This document shows positions 26,491 to 35,265 of a stretch of DNA of 64,000 nt, piece by piece. A program made the translations under genes and the position numbers. The stretch is taken from NCBI RefSeq assembly GCF_004797125.1, contig NZ_CP038810.1:310001-374000 (forward strand), in the 5' to 3' direction. Within the stretch, counting starts at the first letter, position 1; every line of letters begins with the position of its first letter. The DNA comes from Flavobacterium sangjuense (lineage in GTDB: Bacteria > Bacteroidota > Bacteroidia > Flavobacteriales > Flavobacteriaceae). The notes under the pieces were generated by a model. That model had not been told where the DNA came from and did not search any database. It saw only the letters and a program-made list of their open reading frames with translations.

Positions 26491-27156
26491 TTACTTTGGT
26501 TTTGCTATCAAAAAATCCTTGAGATAAAAAGGTTCAAAGTACGCCACATCTTCAAACTCGTTTTTTACGAATTTTTCATAGCTCAAAGAACTCATTTCAT
26601 TTGCTGAAGGAAAAACTATTTCGGGAAGAAAGTTGAAATTGTTTTTTACTAAAACGGTTTTACATTTTTCCTGGCAATCACCAATAAAATAAACAGCTTC
26701 TGTTATTTCGGCATAACTGTTTTCAGTAAGAACTTCAGCCTGCACTTCCATTATTTTGTTATGATTTGCATCAAAAACGGCACTGTAAACTTCCATTCTG
26801 CGCGCATCCAGCATTGGAACGATTAAACCGTTTTCAACAACAACCTGCTTGGCTAAAACCTGCAAAGTGTCAACAGAAATCAACGGAATTCCAAGTGCAT
26901 AGCACAAGCCTTTTGCGGTGGAAACTCCAATACGCAAACCGGTATAAGAACCCGGACCTTTACTTACGGCAATGGCTTTCAAGTCTTGAACAGAAACACC
27001 TGTTTCTTTTAGAATATCTTCAATAAAAACATGTAGTTTCTCGGCATGAGAATAACCTTGTTCAGCGATTTCTTTGCATAAAACAGTTTCTCCATTTTTA
27101 GCCAAAGAAACCGAACAATTTTTGGTTGCCGTTTCTATATTCAGAATGTAATTCAA
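26491..27156 (-). CDS. tsaB: tRNA threonylcarbamoyladenosine biosynthesis protein TsaB
   Basis: A 221-residue ASKHA-fold protein, partner of TsaD and TsaE in making the universal t6A modification at position 37 of ANN-decoding tRNAs. Family features: N-terminal ILNIETATKNCSVSLA, central SKGPGSYTGLRIGVSTAKGL and a degenerate C-terminal half. Length is normal. It lies 19 bp after the efflux adaptor gene and so appears to be the last gene of the tolC-adaptor-tsaB run. Cytoplasmic. Confidence 0.94.
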   Translation of the reverse strand: MNYILNIETATKNCSVSLAKNGETVLCKEIAEQGYSHAEKLHVFIEDILKETGVSVQDLKAIAVSKGPGSYTGLRIGVSTAKGLCYALGIPLISVDTLQVLAKQVVVENGLIVPMLDARRMEVYSAVFDANHNKIMEVQAEVLTENSYAEITEAVYFIGDCQEKCKTVLVKNNFNFLPEIVFPSANEMSSLSYEKFVKNEFEDVAYFEPFYLKDFLIAKPK

Positions 27157-27175
27157 GATTTAGGATTTAATAATT

Positions 27176-28501
27176 TTAATTAGCAGAAACCTTAACCGAA
27201 GTTTCCTTTTTATCTTTTTCATCAGAATCCTTTCCCGAAGTAACTCTATCACCAGAGTTCAGGTCTTTTGTAACTGTTGTATAAGGCCCAACAATGACTA
27301 TGTCGCCTTTCTTTAAACCGGAAGTAACCTCAATATTAGTATCATCCTGAATTCCTGTTTTTACAATTCTGATTTTGGCTTTATTCCCAACTTTTACAAA
27401 AACACATTCAAATTTCTTGTCGCTTTTTGCGGTAACTTTTTTGTCGTCGCCTTCCTCTTTTACCTCATAGCTTTTGGTTGCAGCCGTATCTGATTTTACA
27501 ACAACAGCACTAATTGGCACACCAATAACTTTTTCTTTTCGTTTGGTAATAATATCAACGGTTGCTGTCATTCCTGGTCTGAATGGCGAATAAGTTGCCG
27601 GTTTTCCTTCCAATAAATCCTGGTATGATTCTTTTAAAATTCTAACTTTTACTTTAAAATTTGTAACCTGATCAGCCGTTGTTGCTGTGCTGGCCGAGTT
27701 GGAAATGCTGGTTACAATTCCTTTAAATTCTTTTTTCAAATAAGCATCAACCTGTATTTTGGTGCTGTCGCCAATGCTGATTTTTACAATGTCATTTTCA
27801 TTCACATCTACTTCAACTTCCATATTATTAAGGTTGGCAACGCGAAGAATTTCAGTTCCTGTCATTTGCTGTGTTCCTAAAACACGTTCTCCTAATTCAA
27901 CCCCAAGTGAAGAAATAGTTCCGTCAGCCGGAGCATAAATCGTTGTTCTCCCAAGGTTATCTTTTGCTTCCTTTACAGTTGCGTTGGCACTTTGTACATT
28001 GTAATAAGCCGATTCTTTGTTTGCCTTTGCTCCTTCAAATGTAGCTACGGCTTTATCCCAATCTGATTTTGAAATAATTCCTTTATCATACAAAGTTTTA
28101 CTTCTGTCATAACTTGCTTTTGCTTCTTTAAATGTTGCATCTGCCTGACTTAATCCTGCTTTAGTCCCAGATAAATTAGAAATAGTTCTGTTATAACCCG
28201 AAGTGTATAAATCGGGATTTATTTTAACCAATAAATCTCCTTTTTTTACCACTTGTCCTTCTTTTACAGGCAAGGCAATAATTTCTCCTGAAACTTCCGA
28301 AGATATTTTTACTTCAATTTCCGGTTGGATTTTTCCGGTAGCTGAAACGGTTTCAACAATTGTAATTTCATCAACTTTGGCTGTTTCTATTTGTTTTGAA
28401 TCATCATTAGCGCCAATAATTCCTTTTGACTTTAAGGTAACAAGCACTATTAATAATACGACAACAACTCCAACTAGTATATAAATTTTCTTTTTTGACA
28501 T
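27176..28501 (-). CDS. Efflux transporter periplasmic adaptor subunit (HlyD/MacA type)
   Basis: 441 residues with one N-terminal membrane anchor (about residues 5-24), a biotinyl-lipoyl-like domain split around a coiled-coil hairpin, and a beta-barrel plus membrane-proximal domain. Recognisable segments are VSATGKIQPEIEVKISSEVSG at the front and FRPGMTATVDI near residue 315. It would link an inner-membrane pump to the TolC-like protein encoded 3 bp upstream. The matching inner-membrane transporter is not encoded here; tsaB follows instead. The adaptor is probably MacA-like and ABC-linked, but an RND pump cannot be ruled out. Confidence 0.9.
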   Translation of the reverse strand: MSKKKIYILVGVVVVLLIVLVTLKSKGIIGANDDSKQIETAKVDEITIVETVSATGKIQPEIEVKISSEVSGEIIALPVKEGQVVKKGDLLVKINPDLYTSGYNRTISNLSGTKAGLSQADATFKEAKASYDRSKTLYDKGIISKSDWDKAVATFEGAKANKESAYYNVQSANATVKEAKDNLGRTTIYAPADGTISSLGVELGERVLGTQQMTGTEILRVANLNNMEVEVDVNENDIVKISIGDSTKIQVDAYLKKEFKGIVTSISNSASTATTADQVTNFKVKVRILKESYQDLLEGKPATYSPFRPGMTATVDIITKRKEKVIGVPISAVVVKSDTAATKSYEVKEEGDDKKVTAKSDKKFECVFVKVGNKAKIRIVKTGIQDDTNIEVTSGLKKGDIVIVGPYTTVTKDLNSGDRVTSGKDSDEKDKKETSVKVSAN

Positions 28502-28504
28502 GAT

Positions 28505-29947
28505 TTATTGTTTTTGAATGATTGGGATTCCAAAATATAATTCTACTACTTTCATTTTAAAAATATAATCGTATTTCGCACGAATAACATCCGATTGAGA
28601 ATTGATATACAATGTTTGTGCTTGATTATAGTCGAAGGCATTCATCATACCAACAGCATATTTTTCCTTAGCATAATTAAACGCTTCTTGTCGGGCTTCA
28701 GTAGTAGCAATCGAAGCTTCATAAGTATTGAGCGCGCCTTTAGTATCGGTTATGGCTTTATAAACATTGGTTTCTAAGTCAATTTTAGCCTGGTCAAAAG
28801 CGTTTTTAGATTTTTCATAAGCCACTTTCGAACGTTCTACATTATTCCTGCCTGAAAAACCATTAAATATCGGCACATTTAATTGTAATCCGAAATTGTG
28901 CCCTTTGTTGTCACTAAATTGATCAGATATCGGTGCTGGCTTACCGAATGTTGGGATATAATTGGGCTGTATTACATTTTGTCCTGTTCCTTCTACCTGT
29001 CCTATTACTGTTGTAGGGTTTGCTGTATCTAAGATAAATCCTGAAACCCTGTCCGAATAGCTGGCATTGGTTCCGAAGTTATAACCAAAGGAAAGACTTG
29101 GTTGTAGGGCACCTTTAGCAATTTTAATATCGCGTTGAGCAATATCCAGATTAGCTTTGGCAATTTTGATTTCCACACGAACTTCATTGGCCTTGGCTAC
29201 AATCGCTTCAGGTGTTTCAGCCATCACCGGACTTGGTGTTGGTTCGATTTCTACATCGGCTATATCAAAATCCTTAAAGTCTTCCAAACGCAGTAATTGT
29301 GCCAGGCTCAATCTTGAAATCAACAAGGCATTTTCAGCGGCAACCAACCTTTGATTGTCGGCGGCAACTGTCGCTTTCATGTCTAACAAATCTCCTCGTG
29401 GCACCATTCCGGCATCCACTAATTCCTGCGAACGTTTTAACTGCTTTTCATCATTCGCTAATTGGCTTTGTTGTACTTTCAGGTTTTCTCTGTTGAATAA
29501 GATATCCAAATATGCATTGGCCACATACAACGAAATATCATCCTGCATTTTAGTCAATTGGTATTGTGCAGCTAGTTGTGCAATTTTGGCTCGGCGCAAA
29601 CGGTTTTGGTTTTGCAAACCGTTGTAGATATCAACACTTGAACTTAAACCAACTTGGGTAAATTGAGTCGTTTGATTTTCACGCGCATTGGTCACCGGGT
29701 TGATATTGGCTCCAATACTCCATGAATGCGAACCACTGGCATTTAGATTAGGGAAAAAACTACCAATAGCAGCTTTTTTATCAATATCCGCCAATTTAAC
29801 ATCCAATTCAGATTGTTTGATGGATATGTTGTTTTTCAAAGCATATTCAACACATTCCTGAATAGTCCATTTTTTTTGCTGCGCGACGGAAGTAAATCCG
29901 AAAAGAAGAATAAAAATTAGTGTGAATGATTGTAGATTGTTTTTCAT
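28505..29947 (-). CDS. TolC family outer-membrane efflux protein
   Basis: 480 residues from the chosen start. A signal peptide (MKNNLQSFTLIFILLFGF, cleavage near SVAQQ) is followed by two outer-membrane efflux repeats with long helices (WTIQECVEYALKNNISIKQ opening; ALLISRLSLAQLL; FNYAKEKYAVGMMNAFDYNQ). TolC proteins form a trimeric channel spanning the outer membrane and periplasm. The frame extends 13 codons further upstream, but the ATG at 29947 starts the signal peptide. It is the first gene of the run with the adaptor. Confidence 0.93.
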   Translation of the reverse strand: MKNNLQSFTLIFILLFGFTSVAQQKKWTIQECVEYALKNNISIKQSELDVKLADIDKKAAIGSFFPNLNASGSHSWSIGANINPVTNARENQTTQFTQVGLSSSVDIYNGLQNQNRLRRAKIAQLAAQYQLTKMQDDISLYVANAYLDILFNRENLKVQQSQLANDEKQLKRSQELVDAGMVPRGDLLDMKATVAADNQRLVAAENALLISRLSLAQLLRLEDFKDFDIADVEIEPTPSPVMAETPEAIVAKANEVRVEIKIAKANLDIAQRDIKIAKGALQPSLSFGYNFGTNASYSDRVSGFILDTANPTTVIGQVEGTGQNVIQPNYIPTFGKPAPISDQFSDNKGHNFGLQLNVPIFNGFSGRNNVERSKVAYEKSKNAFDQAKIDLETNVYKAITDTKGALNTYEASIATTEARQEAFNYAKEKYAVGMMNAFDYNQAQTLYINSQSDVIRAKYDYIFKMKVVELYFGIPIIQKQ

Positions 29948-29983
29948 AGTAAAGGGGTTGCCGTCCTTAAATTTTCTAATAAA

Positions 29984-29991
29984 CAAAGATA
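29984..29991 (-). promoter_or_regulatory. tolC-family operon promoter -7 box
   Basis: TATCTTTG on the minus strand matches TAnnTTTG, 36 bases before the ATG. No clear -33 box. Confidence 0.5.
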
Positions 29992-30082
29992 TAATTTTTG
30001 CCTTTTGATTGCTTATTTAATAACATACAACTTTAGACTTACCTTTTTTAATAATGTTACAATGTTTTACATTTTTTACTTT

Positions 30083-30090
30083 TATTTTTG
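30083..30090 (+). promoter_or_regulatory. DUF4403 gene promoter -7 box
   Basis: TATTTTTG matches TAnnTTTG, 19 bases before the chosen ATG at 30110. Its position supports that start over in-frame codons further upstream. Confidence 0.55.
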
Positions 30091-30109
30091 CCAAAAATTA
30101 ATCGCACTC

Positions 30110-31501
30110 ATGTCAAGAATAAAAGCAACACTTTCAATCCTATTTCTTTCCCTTATTTATACTGGTTGTTCGACTACTCAAAAAATTGAAGCCTTAAAAC
30201 CACTTCCTTCGGATAATACTCCAATGGTTTTCAACACCAAAACATCTTTTGTCAATATGCCGTTGGAAATTTCATTAAAAGAAATAGAAACCCAATTGAA
30301 CAAAACGCTGATCGGTGAGATTTACAACGATTCCAATTTGGAAGATGATAAAACCGAAATGAAAATCACGAAAACAGCACCTATTCGTCTGATTGAGAAA
30401 AATGGTAAAATCCAAACCGTACTGCCTTTAAAAATTTGGTCCCGATTCAAATACGGAACCGATTTTATGGGTTTAAATGATACCAGAGAAATTAACCTGA
30501 ATGGTACAATTACACTGCTTAGCGATGTGAGATTGTCCAATTGGAAAATGTCTACTACCTCTAAAATTGAGGATTTTGAATGGTCAGAAAGCCCGTCAAT
30601 ACTAGTCGCAGGGAGAAATGTTCCGATTACATATATCATCAATCCAACGCTTTCTATTTTCAAATCAAAAATTGCTAAAAAAATTGACGAAGCCATTGAA
30701 AACTCCTGTGATTTTAAGCCTTATGTGCTTGATGTTTTAGAAAAAATGAGCACACCATTTATCACCAGCGAACAATACCAATCCTGGTTTAAACTTATTC
30801 CGATTGAAGTGTATGTTACCGATGCGGTTTTGGGAAAGAAGGAAATAAAAATGGATTTAGGGCTGAAATGTAATATGCAAACGATGGTTGGCTCAAAACC
30901 AAAAAGCAGCTTTGACCGAGATGGCATTCAGTTTAAAGCGGTGACAAAAATTCCGGAAAAACTAACTGCAAACGTTGCTGCCATTTCTACTTATGAAAGC
31001 GCATCTAGGATTATTTCGAGTAATTTTAAAGGAAAAGAATTCGCTGCCGGCAGCAGAAAAATAGTAGTTCAAAATGTGGCGCTTTGGCAAAAAGACAGCA
31101 AAATTATTATTGCGCTTGATATGACCGGAAGCATCAACGGAACTATATATCTTTCGGGAAGTCCAAATTATAATGCAGTGACCAAAGAGATTTACTTTGA
31201 ACAGATGGATTATGTTTTAAACACTAAAGGCTTATTAACCCGAACAGCCAATTGGTTGTTACAAGGTGTTATTTTGAAAAAGATTCAGGAAAACTGCCGT
31301 TATTCAATAAAAGAAAATTTGGATGAAGGCAAGAAAAGTTTACTGCCTTATCTGAATAATTATTCGCCTATGAAAGGTGTTTTCGTAAACGGAACCATGA
31401 ATGATTTTGATTTTGAAAAAGTAGAAGTAACCGATAAAGCCATCATCGCATTTATAACCACTACCGGAAAAATGAATGTGAAAATTGACGGAATGGATTA
31501 A
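30110..31501 (+). CDS. DUF4403 family lipoprotein
   Basis: 463 residues from the chosen start. An N-terminal signal ends in a lipoprotein-like cysteine (LIYTGCS), though tyrosine at -3 is slightly atypical. The body is a DUF4403 protein: strand-rich tandem folds with PLEISLKEIETQLNKTL near the front and ENLDEGKKSLLPYLN near the end. It is probably anchored to the outer or inner membrane facing the periplasm. The fold is related to lipid-binding tubular domains by my recollection; function is unknown. It stands alone, convergent with the oxidase accessory cluster. Confidence 0.8.
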   Translation: MSRIKATLSILFLSLIYTGCSTTQKIEALKPLPSDNTPMVFNTKTSFVNMPLEISLKEIETQLNKTLIGEIYNDSNLEDDKTEMKITKTAPIRLIEKNGKIQTVLPLKIWSRFKYGTDFMGLNDTREINLNGTITLLSDVRLSNWKMSTTSKIEDFEWSESPSILVAGRNVPITYIINPTLSIFKSKIAKKIDEAIENSCDFKPYVLDVLEKMSTPFITSEQYQSWFKLIPIEVYVTDAVLGKKEIKMDLGLKCNMQTMVGSKPKSSFDRDGIQFKAVTKIPEKLTANVAAISTYESASRIISSNFKGKEFAAGSRKIVVQNVALWQKDSKIIIALDMTGSINGTIYLSGSPNYNAVTKEIYFEQMDYVLNTKGLLTRTANWLLQGVILKKIQENCRYSIKENLDEGKKSLLPYLNNYSPMKGVFVNGTMNDFDFEKVEVTDKAIIAFITTTGKMNVKIDGMD

Positions 31502-31510
31502 ATCTGAAAA

Positions 31511-31789
31511 TTATTCTTTGGAAACTGTTTTCTTAAAGTACATTTTGTATATCGCAAAACCAATTACCGCTACAATAATATAAGGAACAGCCATAAGGAA
31601 TACGATACCGTCGTTTACTGCTTCTACTTTGGTTTTATTGCCTTCACTTTCTAGAGAAGCACGGCACATGGCGCATTGTGCTGTCGCAGAAAGAGAAAAG
31701 AAGCAAGAAACAAGAAGCAAGAAAAAATTACTTTTCAAACTAAATCGTCTTGGCTCTTGATTCTTTTTTCTTTGTTCTTTAATTAGCAT
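31511..31789 (-). CDS. Small CAMCR-motif membrane protein of the oxidase accessory cluster
   Basis: Up to 92 residues. The conserved-looking core begins at AQCAMCRASLESEGN (two cysteines, CAMC), followed by one membrane helix (VFLMAVPYIIVAVIGFAIY) and a lysine-rich end. A signal-like hydrophobic stretch (LLLVSCFFSL) precedes it. The only in-frame ATG puts 17 polar residues in front of that stretch; a TTG at 31736-31738 would give a normal-looking signal peptide starting MKSNFF. The first coding part is built from AAGAA/CAAGA words like intergenic repeats. It overlaps the DUF420 stop by 11 bp. Function unknown, perhaps cytochrome oxidase assembly by context. Confidence 0.7.
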   Translation of the reverse strand: MLIKEQRKKNQEPRRFSLKSNFFLLLVSCFFSLSATAQCAMCRASLESEGNKTKVEAVNDGIVFLMAVPYIIVAVIGFAIYKMYFKKTVSKE

Positions 31790-32372
31790 AATAAGGCGAA
31801 ATCATTAAATACACTACAACTCCGGTAACAGCAACATACAACCACAATGGAAAAGTGATTTTAGCAATCTTTCTATGTTTGTCAAATCGTGCTGCCAGTG
31901 CTCTGACATAGGTAATCAATACCAGTGGGATAATCATAATTGATAACGCAATATGGGTAAGCAAAATGAATAAATAGACATCGCGTCCAATACCTGCATT
32001 TGTTTTTTCTGTTGCATCTAAAATTTTGTTTCCGTCTATATCACCATAAACCGTTGAATCTGCGGTCATGTGATACGCCACATACATTACCAAAAAAACT
32101 ACCGAACAAGCAATCGCTGTAGTCATGAATCTTTCATGTACTTTTTGGTTTCCGTTTTTAATTGCCATTACACCCATTATTAAAAGCAATGCGGTAAGAC
32201 CATTTATAGAAGCATAAATTGGCGGTAAAAACGAAAGTGGTTCTACTTCAATGCCAAAATCTTTTAGCTTGACCGTAAATAAAACAGCCACAACTACCGG
32301 TATTAGTATTGAAACTAGAATTATTGGAAATCTAAATCGTTGTTCTAGTGTTTTGTTGTCTGATTTATTCAT
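31779..32372 (-). CDS. DUF420 domain-containing membrane protein
   Basis: A 197-residue integral membrane protein with about five helices. DUF420 proteins are encoded with cytochrome oxidase genes in many bacteria and resemble CtaM/YozB-type factors needed for oxidase function. Seen here are histidines in helices (HERFMTTAIACSV, YVAYHMTADSTVYG and LFILLTHIALSI) compatible with metal or heme contact, but this is inference. It overlaps the preceding sco gene by 8 bp, indicating an operon. Confidence 0.87.
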   Translation of the reverse strand: MNKSDNKTLEQRFRFPIILVSILIPVVVAVLFTVKLKDFGIEVEPLSFLPPIYASINGLTALLLIMGVMAIKNGNQKVHERFMTTAIACSVVFLVMYVAYHMTADSTVYGDIDGNKILDATEKTNAGIGRDVYLFILLTHIALSIMIIPLVLITYVRALAARFDKHRKIAKITFPLWLYVAVTGVVVYLMISPYYAN

Positions 32373-33048
32373 TTAATAGTTTTTTTATGTCCTCTGTAAT
32401 GGCTTTTACACCTTTTTTCTCCAAACCATCGTAGTATAAAATTGGGTTCCCAAAATTATCTCTTCTGCAACGGATGTTTCCTTTTTTATCAATTAATGCA
32501 AACGTACCTGAATGTTCGAATCCGCCGTCAACATTTTTATTTTCTCCTGCATAGGTGTTGAAACCTTTATTCGCAATTCCAAAAATATAATCCTTGTCGC
32601 CTGTAAGCAAATGCCAGTTGGATGATTTTACGCCAATCTGATCAGCATGCTCTTTCAATACTTTTGAAGTATCGTGCTCAGGATTGATGGAAATTGAAGC
32701 AATTCCAAAGTTTGGGTTACCAAAAAATTTATTTTGAATATCAACCATGTTTCTATTCATAATGGGGCAAATGGAAGGACAAGTTGAAAAGAAAAATTCC
32801 ACCACGTATACTTTGCCTAAATAGGTTTTGTCGCTAATCTTTGTTCCGTTTTGATCTGTTAATTCAAATTTTGGTACCGGTCCAATTGTAACCAAACCTG
32901 TCTCTCCGCTTTTATGATTGGAAATAGCATCTATTCTGTCGCCCTGAACTACAGTGCCGCTTTTTATTCTGTTGATAATTTTCGGAATAAAGATGATTCC
33001 GAAAATTAAAACAACAAATGATACTCCGATGTATGCTTTATTCTTCAT
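32365..33048 (-). CDS. SCO family protein (copper chaperone for cytochrome oxidase)
   Basis: 227 residues: one N-terminal membrane anchor (residues 5-25) and a periplasmic thioredoxin fold. The copper ligands of Sco proteins are all present: C90 and C94 in STCPSICP and H179 in FEHSGTF. Sco1/SenC proteins deliver copper to, or reduce, the CuA centre of oxidase subunit II. It follows a cysteine-free Sco-like gene by 11 bp and overlaps DUF420. Confidence 0.94.
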   Translation of the reverse strand: MKNKAYIGVSFVVLIFGIIFIPKIINRIKSGTVVQGDRIDAISNHKSGETGLVTIGPVPKFELTDQNGTKISDKTYLGKVYVVEFFFSTCPSICPIMNRNMVDIQNKFFGNPNFGIASISINPEHDTSKVLKEHADQIGVKSSNWHLLTGDKDYIFGIANKGFNTYAGENKNVDGGFEHSGTFALIDKKGNIRCRRDNFGNPILYYDGLEKKGVKAITEDIKKLLNE

Positions 33049-33059
33049 TTGATAAAAAT

Positions 33060-33719
33060 CTAGAGTTCTTTGGTTGCATTATTATTTTTTTTGAGTGCAG
33101 CACGATATTCATAAATGATGATTTTCATATCGTCCATCATCTTATTATAAAGCTCTGCAACAAAAATTGTGTTGTATCCTTCTTTATACTCCGGCGTTCC
33201 TTTTTGGTCTTCGCCTTTTCTGCCTCTTAAGTTTCTTTTTTTGTCGATGATAAAAACATTAGGTGTTGCCATTGTACTATCTAATTTACCGACTAATTGA
33301 AGTTTGTCATAGAAAGCATTTATTTCATCAGGCGAAGCAAAAACAAAACTCCATCCTTTATGTGTGCCTAATTTCTTTATGTCTAATTTTAATAATTCTT
33401 CAACCTGTTTCTGAGTTCCGTCAGGCAATACCATAACAACCTGAAAATCCTTGAAGTCTTTATATTTATCATAAATGATTTCATAAAGGTTAAAAAAGTT
33501 TCCTTTATGTTTCATGACATCACTTCCTATAAAGCCAAGTATGGTTATTTTATTGGTTAAAGCGACTGGTTTATTATCTAGTGTTTTCCAGGTATTAACT
33601 TCGGGAATGTTTTTGGTAATCGTTGGCAACGAAATAAAACTATTTACTCCTGAAGCAAAGAAAAGATAGGCAACTATGGGTAAAATAAACAAGACAAAAA
33701 GGACGATATTTTTTTTCAT
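33060..33719 (-). CDS. Sco/redoxin-like membrane-anchored protein lacking cysteines
   Basis: 219 residues: an N-terminal membrane helix (IVLFVLFILPIVAYLFF) followed by what looks like a thioredoxin fold. The strand ITILGFIGSD stands where Sco has its CxxxC segment, and ATPNVFIIDKKRNLRGR resembles the later Sco strand. No cysteine occurs anywhere in the protein, so it cannot bind copper or exchange disulfides as Sco does. It is the first gene of the run leading to the true sco, DUF420 and the CAMCR protein, and has its own promoter. Probably an oxidase assembly factor by context; assignment to the Sco fold is from pattern only. Confidence 0.65.
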   Translation of the reverse strand: MKKNIVLFVLFILPIVAYLFFASGVNSFISLPTITKNIPEVNTWKTLDNKPVALTNKITILGFIGSDVMKHKGNFFNLYEIIYDKYKDFKDFQVVMVLPDGTQKQVEELLKLDIKKLGTHKGWSFVFASPDEINAFYDKLQLVGKLDSTMATPNVFIIDKKRNLRGRKGEDQKGTPEYKEGYNTIFVAELYNKMMDDMKIIIYEYRAALKKNNNATKEL

Positions 33720-33742
33720 TTGGATTGTGAAAAGCGGCTGTG

Positions 33743-33771
33743 CAAAAATAAAAAAATCCCGTCTGTTTCAA
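33743..33771 (-). promoter_or_regulatory. Promoter of the Sco-like/sco/DUF420 run
   Basis: TTG (33769-33771) is 18 bases upstream of TATTTTTG (33743-33750) on the minus strand. The -7 box lies 23 bases before the ATG, just after the preceding terminator. Confidence 0.55.
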
Positions 33772-33785
33772 TAGAATAGACGGGA
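33752..33785 (-). terminator. Rho-independent terminator after the oxidase subunit IV gene
   Basis: Stem TCCCGTCT (33757-33764) and AGACGGGA (33778-33785), followed by a T-run on the minus strand; a T-run also follows on the plus strand. It separates the cyoE-subunit III-subunit IV run from the sco run. Confidence 0.85.
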
Positions 33786-33807
33786 CTTTTTTTGAATTAA
33801 TATAGTA

Positions 33808-34170
33808 TTAAAAATTCCACTTTATAGTGCCGCTTTCAAAAATTCCAAAGATATAATCAGCTTCAACAAGAAGGATGAATAATAAATATAGGGCAAGGAA
33901 AATTACGGTAGCAACAACTGCCCAACGCAGACTGCTTCTCTCACCTTCCATGTGCATGAAAGCCCAAACAATATAATATGCTTTATAAAGCGTTAATATG
34001 ATGAATACCCAGTTTAATAAATTCATACTAATGAAGTTATTCATGTATAAGAAATCCGGTCTTGAAATTCCTAAATACACCTCAACTGTAGTTACTACAG
34101 ACAAAAGTGCGAAAACCATCCAGATTCTTTTTGTATTTGATACGTGTTCGTGTGCGTGATCGTGTGACAT
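33808..34170 (-). CDS. Cytochrome c oxidase subunit IV family protein
   Basis: A 120-residue membrane protein with three helices, matching the prokaryotic subunit IV (CtaF/CyoD-like) group. The N-terminus is histidine-rich (MSHDHAHEHVSNTK). A membrane histidine-containing phrase (WAFMHMEGERSSLRWAVV) is typical of the family. It lies 20 bp after the subunit III gene in the same direction. It would stabilise the oxidase in the inner membrane. Confidence 0.9.
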   Translation of the reverse strand: MSHDHAHEHVSNTKRIWMVFALLSVVTTVEVYLGISRPDFLYMNNFISMNLLNWVFIILTLYKAYYIVWAFMHMEGERSSLRWAVVATVIFLALYLLFILLVEADYIFGIFESGTIKWNF

Positions 34171-34190
34171 AATATAAATTTTCTAAAAAA

Positions 34191-35222
34191 TTAAACTAAG
34201 TAGAAGAATGTAAATACAAATACCCAAACTAAATCGACAAAGTGCCAGTAAAGTCCAACTTTTTCTACCATTTCATAGGTTCTTCTTTTCTCATACGTTC
34301 CTAAAACTACGTTTAAGAAAATAATAAAATTGATAACAACTCCAGAGAATACGTGGAAACCGTGAAAACCTGTAATGAAGAAGAAGAAATCAGCGAATAA
34401 TTTACTTCCGTATTCGTTGTGTTTCAAGTTAGCACCTTCTACTACAATAGCAGCATTGGCAACCATTACTTCAGATTCAGCTCTTGTTAAGATTTCTCTT
34501 TTTTTGTTGTGATTTAAACCTGGTTCAAGCTTTTTGTTAGCTTTATCTTGAGGAGTGTCTCTATAAATTTTTTCTGTTCTGACTAACAATTCAGGATGTG
34601 CTTTGAAACCAGCTTGTACTTCTGCAACAGAATAGGTTGTTAGGGTTTCTTCATCTTTCATGAACCATTTCCCTTTGTCTCTTGATAAGGCTTCTCTTTG
34701 TCCAGGAAGATGAACAGCAAAGTCTTCTAGTTTAACTCTTTCGCCTTTATTGTTTACGAATTGAATGATACTTCCACCTTTAGTTTCTACAGCACCATAT
34801 TCACCTTTGATAAAGTTTTTCCATTCCCAGGCTTGTGAACCTACGAAGATTAAACCTCCAAGAATAGTCAATAGCATATAGAACGCTACCTTTTTTTGTT
34901 TCATGTGATGACCCGCGTCAACGGCCAACACCATCGTTACAGAAGAGAAGATTAAGATAAAAGTCATCAATGCCACATAATACATTGGTGCTTCTACACC
35001 ATGCATAAACGGAAAGTGAGTAAACACTTCGTCGGCAATAGGCCAATTATCAATAAATTTAAATCTAGAAAAACCGTAAGCCGCAAGAAAACCGGTAAAA
35101 GTCAAGGCATCTGATACGATAAAAAACCACATCATCAATTTGCCATAACTTGCTCCCATTGGCTCATTTCCGCCGCCCCAAGTATTTTCAGTATTATTTC
35201 CAGTAGTAACTGTAGCTCCCAT
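34191..35222 (-). CDS. Cytochrome c oxidase subunit III with large soluble insertion
   Basis: 343 residues. Helices at about 28-50, 78-102 and 112-132 and a C-terminal set from 274 onward carry subunit III features, including FFFITGFHGFHVFSG and YWHFVDLVWVFVFTFFYLV. Between residues 140 and 272 lies a hydrophilic insertion rich in Lys and Glu that ordinary subunit III proteins (about 200-270 residues) lack. It is adjacent to a second, short subunit III gene, so the two may be different subunits of one complex. Integral inner-membrane protein. Confidence 0.9.
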   Translation of the reverse strand: MGATVTTGNNTENTWGGGNEPMGASYGKLMMWFFIVSDALTFTGFLAAYGFSRFKFIDNWPIADEVFTHFPFMHGVEAPMYYVALMTFILIFSSVTMVLAVDAGHHMKQKKVAFYMLLTILGGLIFVGSQAWEWKNFIKGEYGAVETKGGSIIQFVNNKGERVKLEDFAVHLPGQREALSRDKGKWFMKDEETLTTYSVAEVQAGFKAHPELLVRTEKIYRDTPQDKANKKLEPGLNHNKKREILTRAESEVMVANAAIVVEGANLKHNEYGSKLFADFFFFITGFHGFHVFSGVVINFIIFLNVVLGTYEKRRTYEMVEKVGLYWHFVDLVWVFVFTFFYLV

Positions 35223-35265
35223 AAAAGTTATAAGTTAAAAAGTTTCCAAATTTAGATTTTTTTTC

